From: Podospora bellae-mahoneyi
Lineage: Eukaryota; Ascomycota; Sordariomycetes; Sordariales; Podosporaceae
Assembly: GCF_035222275.1 (NCBI RefSeq)
Contig: NC_085883.1
Location: 3,038,001 to 3,102,000, forward strand
DNA length: 64,000 nucleotides
Direction: 5' to 3'
The notes below the pieces were generated by a model. That model saw only the letters and a program-made list of their open reading frames with translations, did not search any database and was not told the origin of the DNA. Position numbers and translations under genes: made by a program. The first letter of the stretch is position 1. Every line of letters starts with the position of its first letter. This document shows positions 13,635 through 26,140 of this stretch, piece after piece.

Positions 13635-15458
13635 ATGCCGCAGTCCTTAGAGATACCCGTCCTCACAGTGGACGCCAATGCCATTCACAAGGTGGACACC
13701 GCCAAACCAGAGAACCTATTCAGCATGTGGACAGGTGAGTTTCTGACTCGACTCGGCTCTCTGCGGCCCAAGTCGTGCTAACACACTATCGCAGTTTTCG
13801 CCAGATGCCGTGACTCAGTTGCCCACGGCAGAAGACTAGAAAACCTCAGCTGGCGCCTCTGGAACAGAGAAACCTTTTGCTGCGAGAACGGTGAAGTTCT
13901 CGTCTCGTCCTCCGCCACAAGCCAACCCCGAGATATTCAGTATCCTCGCGGCGCGAGCGATGAGGAGCTTCCGCAGCTCTCCGCCAGCGTCGACTCGGTC
14001 GCTGACGAAGAGGCCGTTGACCTTTCATCCGAGCAAGCCCCCTTGGACATTGTACGCCCAAGGATACTCAGACAGGATTCTTGCGCCAGCAGTCGTAGTC
14101 GGGGCCGTGAAAGGCACATCACTTCGGACGAGTTGGAGAAGATGGTCGTTCAGATCATGGATGGAAAGGCCCCTCTTCAACCCATTGAGTACACGCTCCC
14201 TGCATCGATCGAAGAGAAACCATCGTGCCCACCCGACAGCGAACACTCCGGCTCCACTACCGACGAATCCCCCCAGACCTCCGAACACAACACTCCCCAT
14301 TCCCTGCCCTCAGAGCCCGAAAACACTCCCGAGGAGCCGACAATGCAGACAATTGTGACCCGTGGCTTTTCCACCTCTCAGTTGCCTGCGTGCCGTATCA
14401 CATCGCCAGCCGCTTCTCCCGCTTCTCACAATGACGCCATCCCTCTTCCTACTGAGGCCCCAGCGCCCAAGTTTGTCCAGCCCAAGAAGCAAGCTGCGAG
14501 ATTTGCTCTTGGCGGTTCTGGGTCGTGCTCATCGGGCTCAGATAACTCCTACAGCCCCGAAAAGGTCGAGATCAGAAAGCAGGTCCCGGCCAAGTCCAAG
14601 ATGTTCCAGCTTGGAGTTGCCTCGTCAGACGAGGATGGATCTCTCAAGGTCCCCGAAGTCCTCAACAGAGCCCCCTCCGTGATGAACGCGCACAAGAAGA
14701 CTGCTTCCTTCAACAATGAGGTGGTTACCCAAACATTCGAGTCTTCTGCTATCAGTGACTCTGAGTCCGAGTATCTTGACGAGAGCGCAATTGATGATGA
14801 TGAGGATGACTGGGAGGAGGACGAGTCGGCCGAGGAGAGTGGCAAGTCAAGCATGGAGGACAAGATCCACTTCAAACGCGTTGACTCAACTGCCAACCTT
14901 ACTTCAAGGCGATCTCTCCTTACTCTCGCTTTGGCGGGCAACAGCGGTCTTAGCCGTGCTCAAAAGTACTCCAATATTGCTTCGCAGTCTACCTCGGCCA
15001 TCCCCCGCACTCGGGCCGCACTTAACGGACCATCCGTCGTCGCTTCCCCGAATGACTCGGATGACGCGCCACTCATGATGAAGAACAGGGGCCCTTCTCG
15101 CGGCCCCCCAATGCGCCCGATCACCGAGATTCCTCGGTCCCAAGCTCAGCCCATCAACACAATGGCCATGGGGATGCACCATCAGGCCGCCTTCTCCCCG
15201 CGCACCACTCGGCGCAACATGCTGGCTACTGAGCTCACAGAGTCTCTCCGAAGAAACCTTCTCCACGAACGGTCGCAAAAAACGTCGACTGCTAATGCCG
15301 TTCTTAAGCGACGCCACACTTCCCACGATGTTGCCAATCTCAAGCAATATCCACAACGTCCTTACATGAAGAAGGACAACGAGACCAACAACCGGGTCTG
15401 GGACGACCAAGTCTTCGACAAGAACGCCTTCATCGGCTACCATGCTCAAGGCTGGTAA
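13635..15458 (+). CDS. DUF1752/DUF3295 protein, Mks1-like regulator
   Basis: Two exons, 13,635-13,734 and 13,795-15,458, give 587 aa. The 60-nt intron has donor GTGAGT, branch TGCTAAC and acceptor CGCAG, and it splices Met-Trp-Thr to Val-Phe-Ala in frame. Residues about 27-60 contain the DUF1752 (AreA GATA-like) signature: NLFSMWTVFARC, then RRLENLSWRLWNRE. The last 90 residues match the DUF3295 tail, with NMLATELTESLRRNLL and LKRRHTSHDVANLK. Between them is a long low-complexity, Ser/Pro- and acid-rich segment. This pairing is known in fungal nuclear or cytoplasmic regulators. Yeast Mks1, a negative regulator in retrograde and lysine/nitrogen signalling, carries the first domain; the function here is inferred from that. 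The gene stands alone: no recognised neighbour within about 10 kb on either side. Its long leader carries an upstream ORF. Confidence 0.88.
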
Positions 15459-18400
15459 ACACCCACCGGCCAAACACATCAACCACGACATATAACCCAT
15501 CATCGCACATAACACACACGTCTTTACTTTTAAGATACCCAGGGAGGCAGCAACCGTGGCATCTGGCAAGCGGTCATGCTGTCGTGTATTATTTTTTGAT
15601 TCGAGCATTTGCGAAAGCGGCTACGGTTTTACGACACATCATGCATGAATCGGAAGGCGTTTTGCAGTTTAATGGGCATCTTTTCATTCCGGCATTGCAT
15701 TCATCAATTCGACCCCTTCATATCTGGGAGGTGGGAAACGGGAAACTAATTTGGGGGTCGAATGGTCTTGGGCTTGGCATGGCTATGGTTTTTGACCGAT
15801 GTTTACAATGGATGGCATCACTGCCCTCGGGCTCTCTTTGGTTGGGAGAGCTTTTCTGCTTTTCATCATTGTGCAAACATTTGAACCGGCGTTTTTCTTT
15901 TTCTTTTTTTGGTTTTGGGGTCACATGATACCACGATCAGTCAGCATTGTTTTTTCCCGACCTGATCGACTGTTTTTATCTTCTGTCATAGCAATTGGTC
16001 ATGGGATTGGGCCATTGCAAGTTTTTTTTCCTTTCTTCACATGCACACACAACACACCACGCATCAAAAAAAAAAAAAAAAAAAAAAGAGGAGCAACGAA
16101 AAAGGGTCGGACGGACTGGCGGTGGGCTTTAGGTGGGCGGGGGTGTATGTACGTTATGGCTGAGCCGGATCGGACCCTTCTCCTGGTCGTGGTGGTGGTG
16201 GTGGTTGGCAAAGTTGTGTGGGGCATGCAGAGCTAGCAAGGAGGAAGGGGTGGTGGGTGGTGGTGACAAAAAAGAATTGCGTGTTGCAAAACAATGCGGG
16301 CTGGATGGATGGAGGGAGATGGGGGGAAAGAATAGGAAGCTAAAATTCCTTGATTATGAAAAGGAAAATGAAACAAAAAAAAAACAGAAAATTAACTCAA
16401 AAAGAACAGAACAAAACAAAATGAAAATTATTATGACAACTAGTTGGGCTTATTGCTTGATTGTGACTGCTGCTGTGATTTGATGATCCTTTAAGGAGCG
16501 GTATTGTGTCACCTTATCCTAGGTCCGGGAACATACGGCACTGTCAAATGTCAACAACGTCTTGGTGGTGCATGGCATGATGAAAATGCGGGGAAGTGTA
16601 GTGTCTGTTCCATGATGAGAGGGGCGCCATGATCCACGTTTTTCCAATCTTGAAGCCTGGGAAAAGCATGTGAAATTCCATTTTACATGGACTTTTACAC
16701 ATGACATGTCTCTGGTACCTGATGTCTTTTGACAATTTGACATTTGGCATTTGGCACAATGCGGGGGAGGGCTTCGACAGGGAAAAGAAAGGGGTGTTCG
16801 AGAATGCCTCCCGTGGTGGTGGGTGTAGTGGTACGATGTTTCTTTGCTGTGGTCACAGTGTGTATAAATGGGCGGTGTTTTGTTTCGGAGTTTCAAAAGG
16901 GGGTTGCCTTTTGCATTGATGAGGACTCGTGATAAAGAGATTCCATATCTTGTGATGGGGACGTAGTTGTGATGAGGATAGGGGGACGTGTGAGTTGGTT
17001 TAACGGCTCGTAGGTAGGCAGGTAGGTAGGTCTCCGCTTTATCCCCGTATATTCTCATTGTGTTTTTCGAACTTCAGACGGTCGTCGGTCTGCTGCTAAG
17101 CAGGCTGCGTCATGTTTCGTGAAAGTTTTGACATGTGAAGCTCTTGTTTCTTTCTCTCTCCCACGAAGGGGTGGCTGTCTGCTGTAATTTAGTAACCGTT
17201 TCCTTCCTGTCACGGGGAAAGAAAAAGAAGCTTTTTCTTTGTTTCTTCACGGATCCTCCACAAAACCAGTTGCTTACCTATATCAAGGACCACGTGTATA
17301 TGGGGTGGACTTTAGGTGAACAAAGGAATCAAGCATTGGGATAGGGGGTGCCACCTCGATCAGGGTCTTGAGATCTGATTTCCCTAGGCTTTTGGGCTTG
17401 TCCAATGACAAGTTTCTGAGATCTGGACAGCCAGTGGCCATGCTTGGATCTTGGCCTCGGAACATCTTGACCGTTTGGTGAGGATTATTATGTGCCGTTG
17501 CTTTGATATGAATCTCTAAATCCGTACATCAACCTCGAATGGTACAAACCATGAATACAAACAAATTACCCGGACACCTCCCCCTCCTACCCAACCCTTC
17601 CACGGCATGGTGTGTGCAAATGTCACTTTACTAGGGGCGTCGTTAATTCTTCCCATGACAGGTACTTCGGTACCTGCCTCCCTCCACCATCCATTTGCTT
17701 TCAAGCTACGCGCACTACCGAACGGGTACGACTTTATCCCCTCCATTTTGCCGGTTGGTGAGGCTGCCAGCTGCTCCTCCCAAGGGTCCAGAACACCCCC
17801 CGTTCGAAAACCTCAGACTAGAAGCATATCTTTGTTGTTGTCCAAAGGGGTGTGTTGCATTCATCTCTACTGCCGGGCAGTATACCCTCTCAATTGCTCG
17901 GTTTGGGGAAAACCCAAGATGATGAGAACTGATGAAAGTGTTGCCGCCATATTGCTGAGTTGTCCAGAGCCTTAGGGTAGTAGAATAGGCATTGAAAACC
18001 CTGTGGTACTACCTGACTGCGAGGGCGGGTGGTACCCTACCAACCGTTTGAGCGCATCTCCCCGGGGTCTAGAATTCTGGGTTGCCGGCGTGAAGAAGTG
18101 AAGCCCGGAGGCGGCGGCGAAGGGTGCCTTGCCATGCCCACGTTTTCGGTCATTGTCCATGCCTGGCTGTCCTTTTTGTTTACCCCGGAATGTGGCGGTC
18201 TTTGATCCATGGTTTGCATCATCTCCCGGCCATTGTCTTTCAGGGGCACCGGGCCGTGGAGGTCAGTGGAAGAAACGCCAGTTCAACCACTGTTGTTTGC
18301 AAAGGTGTCAAAAAGGGGAGGGGTCGGGGTTAGCGCTGAGAAGAGGTCATGAGGTTAAGAGAGATTTTGAAGAATGTCAATGCATGCAGGCTCGCCAGGA

Positions 18401-18640
18401 ATCTGATGAGACTAGGCCCAATTGTCAGTTGGGCAGAGGTGAGGGTGGATATGATATATGCGGCACAAGAGCAAACGAGATCCCGAGACATACATTGCTT
18501 GCTTGACCCGCATTCAAGCGACACCTCTATTGCCTGCACAACATACTCGCCGTCAGATCCACCTTGATCAAGAGCTCGCGGCTGCCGGTGTTTGCCGGTG
18601 TCGATAGACACCGTCTCAGCCTTTCTTTGTTGGTGATTTT
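15459..18640. other. Intergenic region downstream of the DUF1752 gene
   Basis: No recognisable gene on either strand. The first few hundred bases are presumably 3' UTR. Simple repeats include an A22 tract (16,066-16,087), a GTG run (about 16,189-16,207) and an AGGT/AGGC run (about 17,011-17,031). Short open frames overlap on both strands and have no protein-like character. Confidence 0.55.
16066..16087 (+). repeat. Poly(A) tract, 22 nt
   Basis: Uninterrupted run of 22 adenines about 600 nt downstream of the DUF1752 gene stop codon. It is followed by GAGGAGC and has no visible target duplication. Confidence 0.85.
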
Positions 18641-19329
18641 GCGTGGCTGTGAGTGTGAGTATGTATTATTTTTGTTACACAACCCATATAGCTAGGACCC
18701 CTGAATTCCAACTTTGACGATGGCAGCGTAAGCAGCGCGCGATGATGTCTGAGTGAAGTCTGGGGTCAATCGGTCCACCGATCCGGGGTCTTCGGAGCCC
18801 CGCATCGGGCGGCTGCGGGGGTGAACAGACAAGGCCACGAGAGTGCTCAAAGACTTTGAACCGGAAAGTCAAAGTACAATGGTGAAAGGCTGACAAAACG
18901 GACCTAGAAGCGGTAGAGCTTGCGGCGGTTATCGTGTGTATGGGAAAACGGTAAGAGTTACGAAAACAGGCAGCTATCGACGGAGATGTCGATAGCTGAT
19001 GTTGAAGGCAGTAGCTGAAGGTGGGGTCAATCGGAGACAGCATCTTGAATAAGCCCCACTGTTCACCCGTTTAGTTACTTGCTGACATGGAACTCTCTTA
19101 GATGACTGGTAATTCGGACTAGCTCCTAGCTAGACCTGCTATACCCAAGGCCCCCGCCTATTTGCGATTTTCTAAATTTTATTTTTAAATTAATATTTTT
19201 TTATTTACTTATAGATGCCCGGGCTACATACTATTACTATATACATCGTAAGCGTTACTTAATTAATTATAACGCAATTTAAAATTTAGGCATAAAAATA
19301 CTAATATAGCTGAAGTTATAATATTGATT

Positions 19330-19743
19330 AAGTTAAATATGACGAACCCCTATCCAGAACCTCTGAAAGGGATACTAGTTGAAGGCTACTTCTGAACAAT
19401 CCTGGTTCGGTACAGCTAAACAGTGTACAACAATGGCTTGTCTCGATCACAACAGTCTAGATACCAACGATTGTGACTTGTATTGCATACTGCGGAACTG
19501 TCTATCTACACCAGCCAGTTCCTCCGTATATATAGATCAGGGGACCGTGGACCGTTGACTTACAGACGGTCCTCGGTCCTCTCCGGATTGGCCGATTCTG
19601 GACCGTGGACCGTGAGACCCACCACGGTCCCCGGTCCCCACCTTATTGGTCCGTTTCGTCCTACTGGACCGTGAGCCCCGCTCGATCGCCCGGTCCAGCC
19701 CTGATTGGTCCGGTGTGCCCCATTGTCTCCCAAAACCGTGACA
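19330..19743 (-). mobile_element. LTR-like sequence, minus orientation
   Basis: Read on the minus strand from 19,743, the sequence begins TGTCACGGTTTTGGGAGA. It then passes through a hairpin-rich repeat region and a TATA-like TATATATACGG (near 19,530), continuing into non-coding DNA. This order (TG start, repeats, TATA box, transcribed part) fits the U3-R-U5 plan of an LTR. The same 13 opening bases begin a second, oppositely oriented sequence at 20,433. The inner end near 19,330 is a guess, and no target-site duplication could be assigned. Confidence 0.4.
19542..19711. repeat. Tandem ~58-bp hairpin repeat (about three units)
   Basis: The 14-mer GGACCGTGGACCGT occurs at 19,542-19,555 and again at 19,600-19,613. 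Each copy is followed 10 bases later by its near-perfect inverted partner (19,566-19,579 and 19,624-19,637; 13 of 14 pairs). The unit spacing is 58 bp in both arms. A third, more diverged unit follows from about 19,660. The array sits inside the minus-oriented LTR-like sequence, upstream of its TATA-like box, where LTR enhancer repeats usually lie. Confidence 0.7.
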
Positions 19744-20432
19744 TTAAAGAATTACATAAGTACGTATGTCTAAGTAATTTATTAAAATACAGCTTTTGTT
19801 TGTTGATTTTATAGTGTATCTAAGCCCTATAGAATACAGGGCCTCAGAAGCAATACGATAGCTTGGATCAGCAGTGCTTAGGGACCACGGTTGCCAGAGC
19901 GGAACCTGGCCTCCTAAAACAACCCGAAGTCCTAGAAAGCCGAGCGCTAAGGCTAGTACCCTGCAACGGTCAAACGGTAGTGCAACGTAGCCTATAACGT
20001 AACCTGTAACCTTATTCTAACCAGCGCACTTAGCGGGCGTTCGGGCCGGGAACGGAGTCAGCTTCGGGGAGCGAGTGGAGGACCGACGGCCTATAAGACC
20101 TCTGCTTCACACTTTGTTCACTGTCATATTTTTTAGCTTACAAGTTCAATCAATATACTGGTTTACTATACTTATCTGTGCCTCACAAGCCTGTATTGCA
20201 GTAATTACCTTGTGTATATTATAGAGCGCCGTCCCTGTAATCTACCTTCCTTTAGTGCTTCGGCAACTGTCGAATGCTGCAGTCAATGTCTTCTTCGCTC
20301 TTAGTATACTGCGCTGATAGCTATTTGAGCTTATATTTTACAGGCTTTAATAGCACCTCTTTCAACATAATTGTTAAAATTAGTCTCTGTGGAGCTTAGT
20401 TTACAGTGAGTTTACTGCTGTAATACTACGTG

Positions 20433-20842
20433 TGTCACGGTTTTGAGAGTACTGAAATGGTGAGAAAACACACAAAACAACCACAACACCACAAATATAC
20501 CCTCAACAGGGCTCTGAATGAACACACCTGCGTGACAGTGGCTCGCTCGCAGGCCGCACTTCACGTAGGACAAACAAAAGACTCTGTGGGCTCGCAGGCC
20601 ACACAGTAAGCACCGGATTGGCCTGATTAGAGGGCCAAAACTGCCTGCACGCATGCAAAGCGCAAAAATACGAAGAAATAGAAGTCGATGATCTGTCTAA
20701 AATAGAATGTCCGAAGCAGACCGCTTATATACATGACCCCTGAACCCCCGAATCCTCAGAGAGCCCCACTTCCTTACTTATACCCTCAGGCCTGTGGCCG
20801 CACCCCAAACTACTATACACACTGTAAGTGAATTCCGTTACA
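20433..20842 (+). mobile_element. LTR-like sequence, plus orientation (possible solo LTR)
   Basis: It starts TGTCACGG and ends CCGTTACA, giving the TG...CA boundaries and short inverted termini (7 of 8 bases) typical of LTRs. Length is about 410 bp. Inside is a short duplicated motif, GCTCGCAGGCC, at two places about 60 bp apart, and a TATA-like sequence near 20,726. The 5 bases on each side (ACGTG and AGATT) do not match, so a clean solo-LTR insertion is not demonstrated. Confidence 0.4.
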
Positions 20843-21300
20843 AGATTCTTAGGCCTATATATAGAACATAACCTTTAACAGTAGTTATAAGGCAGGTTAA
20901 TCATAAAGCTTAGTAATTATAAAGCCTTTAAAAGTTATTAATTTAAAAAATCTAAGAATAAAGTATTTCGAAGCTATTGATTTAAATGTGAATGAGTTAA
21001 GAGATTGCTGTATTTCAAGATATAAAATAGACTTATTTTTAGCTATAGTTTTACTATTTTTTATGTTTTCAAATATTTTAACTAGAACGGTTAGACTAAG
21101 CTGCGTAAAAGCCGCTATGCCTTGCTCCCTAGCTAGACTATCTGCTAGTCCGTTTCGAGGTCAACTGTGGCAGAGCACTAAAATAGACGCCCAAAGCTGC
21201 GCTAATTTCACAATGTTCTCGTGCTGGTATCGCTAAACAGAAGAGACGCGGGGAAACTGGGAGACGCTACGGAGCTTTGCGGGGACGACACAGCCCTAAA

Positions 21301-24300
21301 CTCGGTGCCTCAGGTGAGAAGCCGGGAAGCTGAGCTTCGATTGCATTCAACACATGAACACTGGAACCGTCGGTGAGCATCCCGTTTTTCGAGCAGCGCT
21401 TACCTACCGCTTGCCTGCATTATTCTCGGAAAGGGCGCAGATCTCAAGATCAGGCAGATCTCGATGGAAGATGGGGGTCCCCGGCTCCGTTAGGACCACG
21501 TCAACACTATCATGACCAAGAGAGTTTGGTGTTGTAACCCCGCGATCGGAAGAGACTTGAGCTGAGGTGTCGTAAAAAGAGCCCCAATGAGATTGAACGT
21601 CACGCCGTCACATCGACCAAACTGGGGCTGCCGCTGGCGGCCTTGGTCTCGGTCTCATCCCGCGTCTAAGTCGCCTCGACGAGATTGTCGAAATACTTCG
21701 CATGATCGGGTGTTGTCCTCGGGGATGGATAGATAATGGTCCATCTTGAACAGTTTCAGAACGGGTTCCATGTGGATGGCGGGGATGAGATCCGCGAGAG
21801 ACTCCAAAGGGAACAGGCAGGTTGTTGCAGGAGGCTTGCAGTGAGGCGGTATGTACATATTGATATCCCAGCAATCAGAAAACCGGAATATTCTTTTAAA
21901 GATGATTTATTCAAAATAACCATAAGAGCGAATGGAGACGGCAACAAACGCATCAGGCCTTCGGTTGGATCGTAGCTTCCGCAGCAAGCACGCCTTCCAT
22001 GCACGACAGCAGCAAGCCCCGCGCGAAGCTGCATCGAGGCAGGAGCATTGCAGCAGCAATACAGGAGGCAGGAGGAGGCAGGAGGGGTGGGTAGCTTTGC
22101 GGGAAGGAGGTGTCGAGTTGCATCACTCCCGCTGATAAGTCTTAACGACGCTGCCGTTGACTTGTTGCTGCCCGTCCCCGCCAGCCATCGTGTACAAATC
22201 ATCGTGGCCCGTTTCTTACTGCCCACTCACCGACTTTTTTTCTGACTGCAATGCTGCATTTTTTTCATGTCTTGCCCCTCCGCTCGGCCAACTCTTCTGC
22301 TCCCCGGGCCATTCCTAGTCAAACAATGCTCACTGCCACGGCCATGGCGATATCCAGCTGGCCTGTCCTCTGCGAGCCATCTCGGATGCCAGCGTGGGGG
22401 ATTTGTCATCGCCATCCGGAACACATCCACGGCCAACAGAAGCTTCACGGTTTTGGGTCCGGTCCTCTGGTCCTCTCGCAGAGGAAGCTAAAGAAACTGC
22501 TGACAACAGGAATTGATCGACATCTTGCTTGCAGCATCTTCTTCGACGCCGTCTTGCAGCACATATGTATACTTGGCGCGCCTACTTCTGTGGTCTGGTC
22601 CCCGATATTTTGAATACACACTGTTTTGTTGGGAGTCCGAACTAAACCCTCTCTTACACCTCATTGGTCAACTTCACACTCTCACCTCGACACACACAAC
22701 GAACCTACGGCCGAGAGATAGCGATAATAGGTATTCGCTTCCACATGGTCTGAATAACCGTTACGTACTGGTTCATCAAGATTGGGCACGGTGAGCAGGT
22801 TGGGAGTCTCAAATCAATGTCCCAAAACGTCGACACATAGATTGGGCATCGTCTAAAATGGATGATGCAATCAACAAGGATTCAATATGCTCTGTTTGTC
22901 AAAGTTAACGGCTTGAATCGGCTGGTCTGATGGGTCGGCCCTTTGTCGGTCATCGGCGTATCAAGGTGTAGTCAGGATTGGATCTTCTCCCCGCTCCGGT
23001 CAGCGTTTCAAACCTCGGTTAGGTCTCCGGCATCCATCCTGGAATCGGAACGGTAACCGACTCCGTGTTAGGAAGGCTTCTAGAAGAACTCGCCGTCCAC
23101 ACCACGTTTCTGACTTGGAGGGATACTCTTGACACATGAACATGAATAGTAGTTGGCCACGAGCGCCGAGGCTACCGTTCCTTTTGACCCTGAAACGTCT
23201 TCCGCTACCCGCCCGCCACTGAGGAGACTGACTCGATGACAGGGCCACAACGGGCACGAGTTTGGTATTGAGGAAGAAGCCGTTTCACCTAGAGTTGATG
23301 ACCAGAGTTGGGATGGCGACTGACTCGGTTCTTCTTGCTGCTGGGCAAACGAGACGCTGGGCATTGAGTGTACATCTAGCGATGTACACGGTACTTTGGG
23401 GCCCTCAGACGGGTTAATGGCGAGGTCAGGTCCACCGAAAGCACGACGTGGCGAGAGCTCAGAGCCCTTCTGAGACCACCAGTATCGCCCACGTGCTTGT
23501 CACAGTGGACGTTCGTCTGGACTCTTCCAGCCTCCATTACTGTAAAGATGGCAACCTGACAGCACACACGCACCCTTTCTTCTGCCTCGGCCAAAGCTTG
23601 GCGAATGCCGGATGATAGAGCCAGGGCTGCACAGGGCCTGGGTTTACATCATGATTTTTGCAGTAAAGCTGTACAACCGGGAGTGTTAGGACATGGAGAG
23701 AACAAACCGGGGATGAAAGCACCGTGCCAGTCTGTGTGTCTTTGCAGATTCCAGAGTGAAAGGGTGGGTCACCACGTGGTGTGCTTGAAGTCAAGTTGTC
23801 GGAGAGGTATGCAAGATCGTGGCTTTTTGCGGGGAAAAGGTAAGGTCGTGGGCTCTGGCTTCGCATCTGTTGTCTTCTGATGTCCTTCCTCGGAAGGGTT
23901 GAGTGGCCTCTAAATTTGGCATGTGGTCCAATGACCCTGCGGTTGATGAAGACATTTATGTGTTGGACCAACTGACAGCGAGGGCTAGCCTCACTGGCAC
24001 CTACGATCTGTTGTTTATTCTCATGGTGTTGCTGGATGAGGTTCACAAAGACCAGGTAATGAACTTGAAACGTCTCTCCAGTGAGAGATCTAATGGTAGT
24101 CTCCGAGGAAAGCTGTTTCAAGCTCTCCGTTTCATAACTTTGACATTCTGTGTGAGAAAATAAGATGATATCATGACGGCTAGTAACTTTCATCACCCGA
24201 GATCAATCCACTTTCAACTTATCGTTTTATGAAATTATCGCTCTATCTCTGACTTTATTGTTTTCTTGGTCAGAGCACTATGTCTTTTAATCGTGGAAAC

Positions 24301-26055
24301 AGACACCAACGCAAGCCAACGGGACTCACGGCGGGCCGTAAGGGGTCTGGCTATTTATCTTCCTTCGGGCTTCTGGCCCTTGACGATGCGGAAACTCACG
24401 TGCAAGCGTCGACAGGAGTCCAAGAACGGAAGCATGTGCTTCAGGTTTGCGGATAAACGGGCCATCCAGGGTCGCGATGTTGAGGTAGGTAGCATATTGC
24501 CTGGTAGACTGGAGCATTTGTTGGTGTGTATTTATGTTGTTTCCTGACTGTTCATTCTTCGGTACCAGACACTCTTGTGGCTGACCACCGAGTTACCGGG
24601 AGTTGGGCTTTTGCTCCATGATGAAGTCATGCTCCTTCTTCACTCAGTTTGTGGTGGTGGCCCATCTTCACATGCCAAACTAGGCTGTGTTCTTCCGTGG
24701 GGCGGCTTACGTACCGGAGCTGTCAAACCTGGCGCTGAATTAGCTATGCATTTCTCTCGCCTGGCTGGCTATGCATGAGCGCACGGATGGGGAGAATCAT
24801 GGGGCAGGGGGTCGAGGGGTAGATCGGAGAGGCACGGCCAGCGTAATGACGTGCAGGGTCTGGTGGACGGGAAGAGTCGGAGGGTGTGGTTGGATGGGTG
24901 GTGCTCGGGCTTGTTTTGATGGAAGGAGTCGGCTTTTCCTGGGTTGGCTGGTGTTGGGAGAATGGGAGTGAAAGAAGTCGTCGGACTTGGATGAGGTTGG
25001 CATGTGGTTTACCTTGATGCCAATGGGAATGTTGTCTTCGCTTGAGACTACCTGGCCTAAGAGCTGTTGCGCAAAGAGTGAGGGAGAGGTGTAACAGACT
25101 ATGTTATCTACTCTCGACCACACCATCTTCGCAAACCAGTGTTACGTCTCGGTGCTTCTAATCGTCACGCCCTAGCTTTGCGATAGTGTTGTCTTGACTT
25201 GCTTCAACATCGTCTCAGCTTGATCTAGACGTTATCCGAGACTAATCGCAAGCTTATTAAATTTACCTTCTGTGCAAGAGAACAGATATATACAACCGAA
25301 GAGGGGAAAATATTGTGTACTTGTTCCAAGCCAGTTTCATCTGAAAGGTTGTGGATAGATAATTCGCTGGTGCATTTGTTTTTGCCTCTTATGAAGAGAC
25401 CGCTACCCCTATTTATGCCCCCTTTTCGACTAGGTCTTGGCAGGATACATACGATGGCCGACATCACAAGTTGCAATGGGAAATAAGGACAACAAAAGGC
25501 CTGACAGGTTGAAGATGCGGAATATACGAGCTCTATTAACCTTCTTTCCCGTCATCGGGTGGAATACCTTAGGAGATGCTTAGTATCTTGGAGGCTCCTG
25601 CGCCGCACCAATACCGTGGTTGTTGACTCGCATTCCTCGCATTGGCAGAGCCGGGACACGCAAACCGTTCCCATGAGAGGTCACACAAGCTGTCAGCCAA
25701 CCATCTCCGGTCTGATCGTCCAGCAATGTTCTACTGCTCCAATTGTTTGACGTTAACCATTAAAATGAGGCCGCCAAGGCTTGAAGCTTAAAGATGAGAT
25801 TGTCGCCAAACCAATCGGATTAACCAAGGGAACCCGAGATTGGGCTGGGGCCAAGACTCAGTTGGTGGTTGAAGTCTGGCTGGAAGGATGTAAAGAGGCG
25901 TATGGGAGACTTGAACACCACATGCTGGTGGTCTAGGAGGGATTAGAGTGAGAATGATGATGATTCTGCTCGGGATGGATCCGACGACAACGTTTACATC
26001 TCCTTGTATCGACTTATACAACCAAAAGAACAATATGTCAACACACATGCCCGTG
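21301..26055. other. Intergenic region between the repeat block and the RTA1-like gene
   Basis: About 4.8 kb without a gene I can support. The longest frame (219 codons, minus strand, 23,537-24,196) has no domain, no typical start context and no splice partners. A GCAGGAGG-type purine repeat lies near 22,025-22,090. The last few hundred bases are presumably promoter for the RTA1-like gene. Confidence 0.5.
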
Positions 26056-26061
26056 TATATA
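26056..26061 (+). promoter_or_regulatory. TATA-like box of the RTA1-like gene
   Basis: TATATA lies about 80 bp before the start codon at 26,141 and is followed by a CT-rich stretch (CGCCCTCTTCTCTC), a common fungal core-promoter arrangement. Confidence 0.45.
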
Positions 26062-26140
26062 GCGCCCTCTTCTCTCAATGCATTGCCTGATCCTTTCCAT
26101 TAATGCAAGTCTCCCCCTTTTCTCGTAGGGAGCCGTCAAA

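Larger units (their letters stand above)
19100..21240. repeat. AT-rich degenerate repeat block (probable RIP-mutated retroelement remains)
   Basis: Base composition changes sharply. Segments at about 19,140-19,350, 19,740-19,830, 20,100-20,430 and 20,843-21,110 are dominated by A and T with many TA steps and almost no open frames. Patches of normal composition lie between them. This mosaic is what RIP plus nested insertion leaves behind in filamentous ascomycetes. LTR-like ends are listed separately. No reverse transcriptase, integrase or transposase reading frame survives that I can recognise. Confidence 0.6.

Noticed and set aside
23537-24196. 219-codon frame on the minus strand in the intergenic region
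   Set aside because: No recognised domain, no splice partner and ordinary composition; chance length is plausible. Transcript data could change this.
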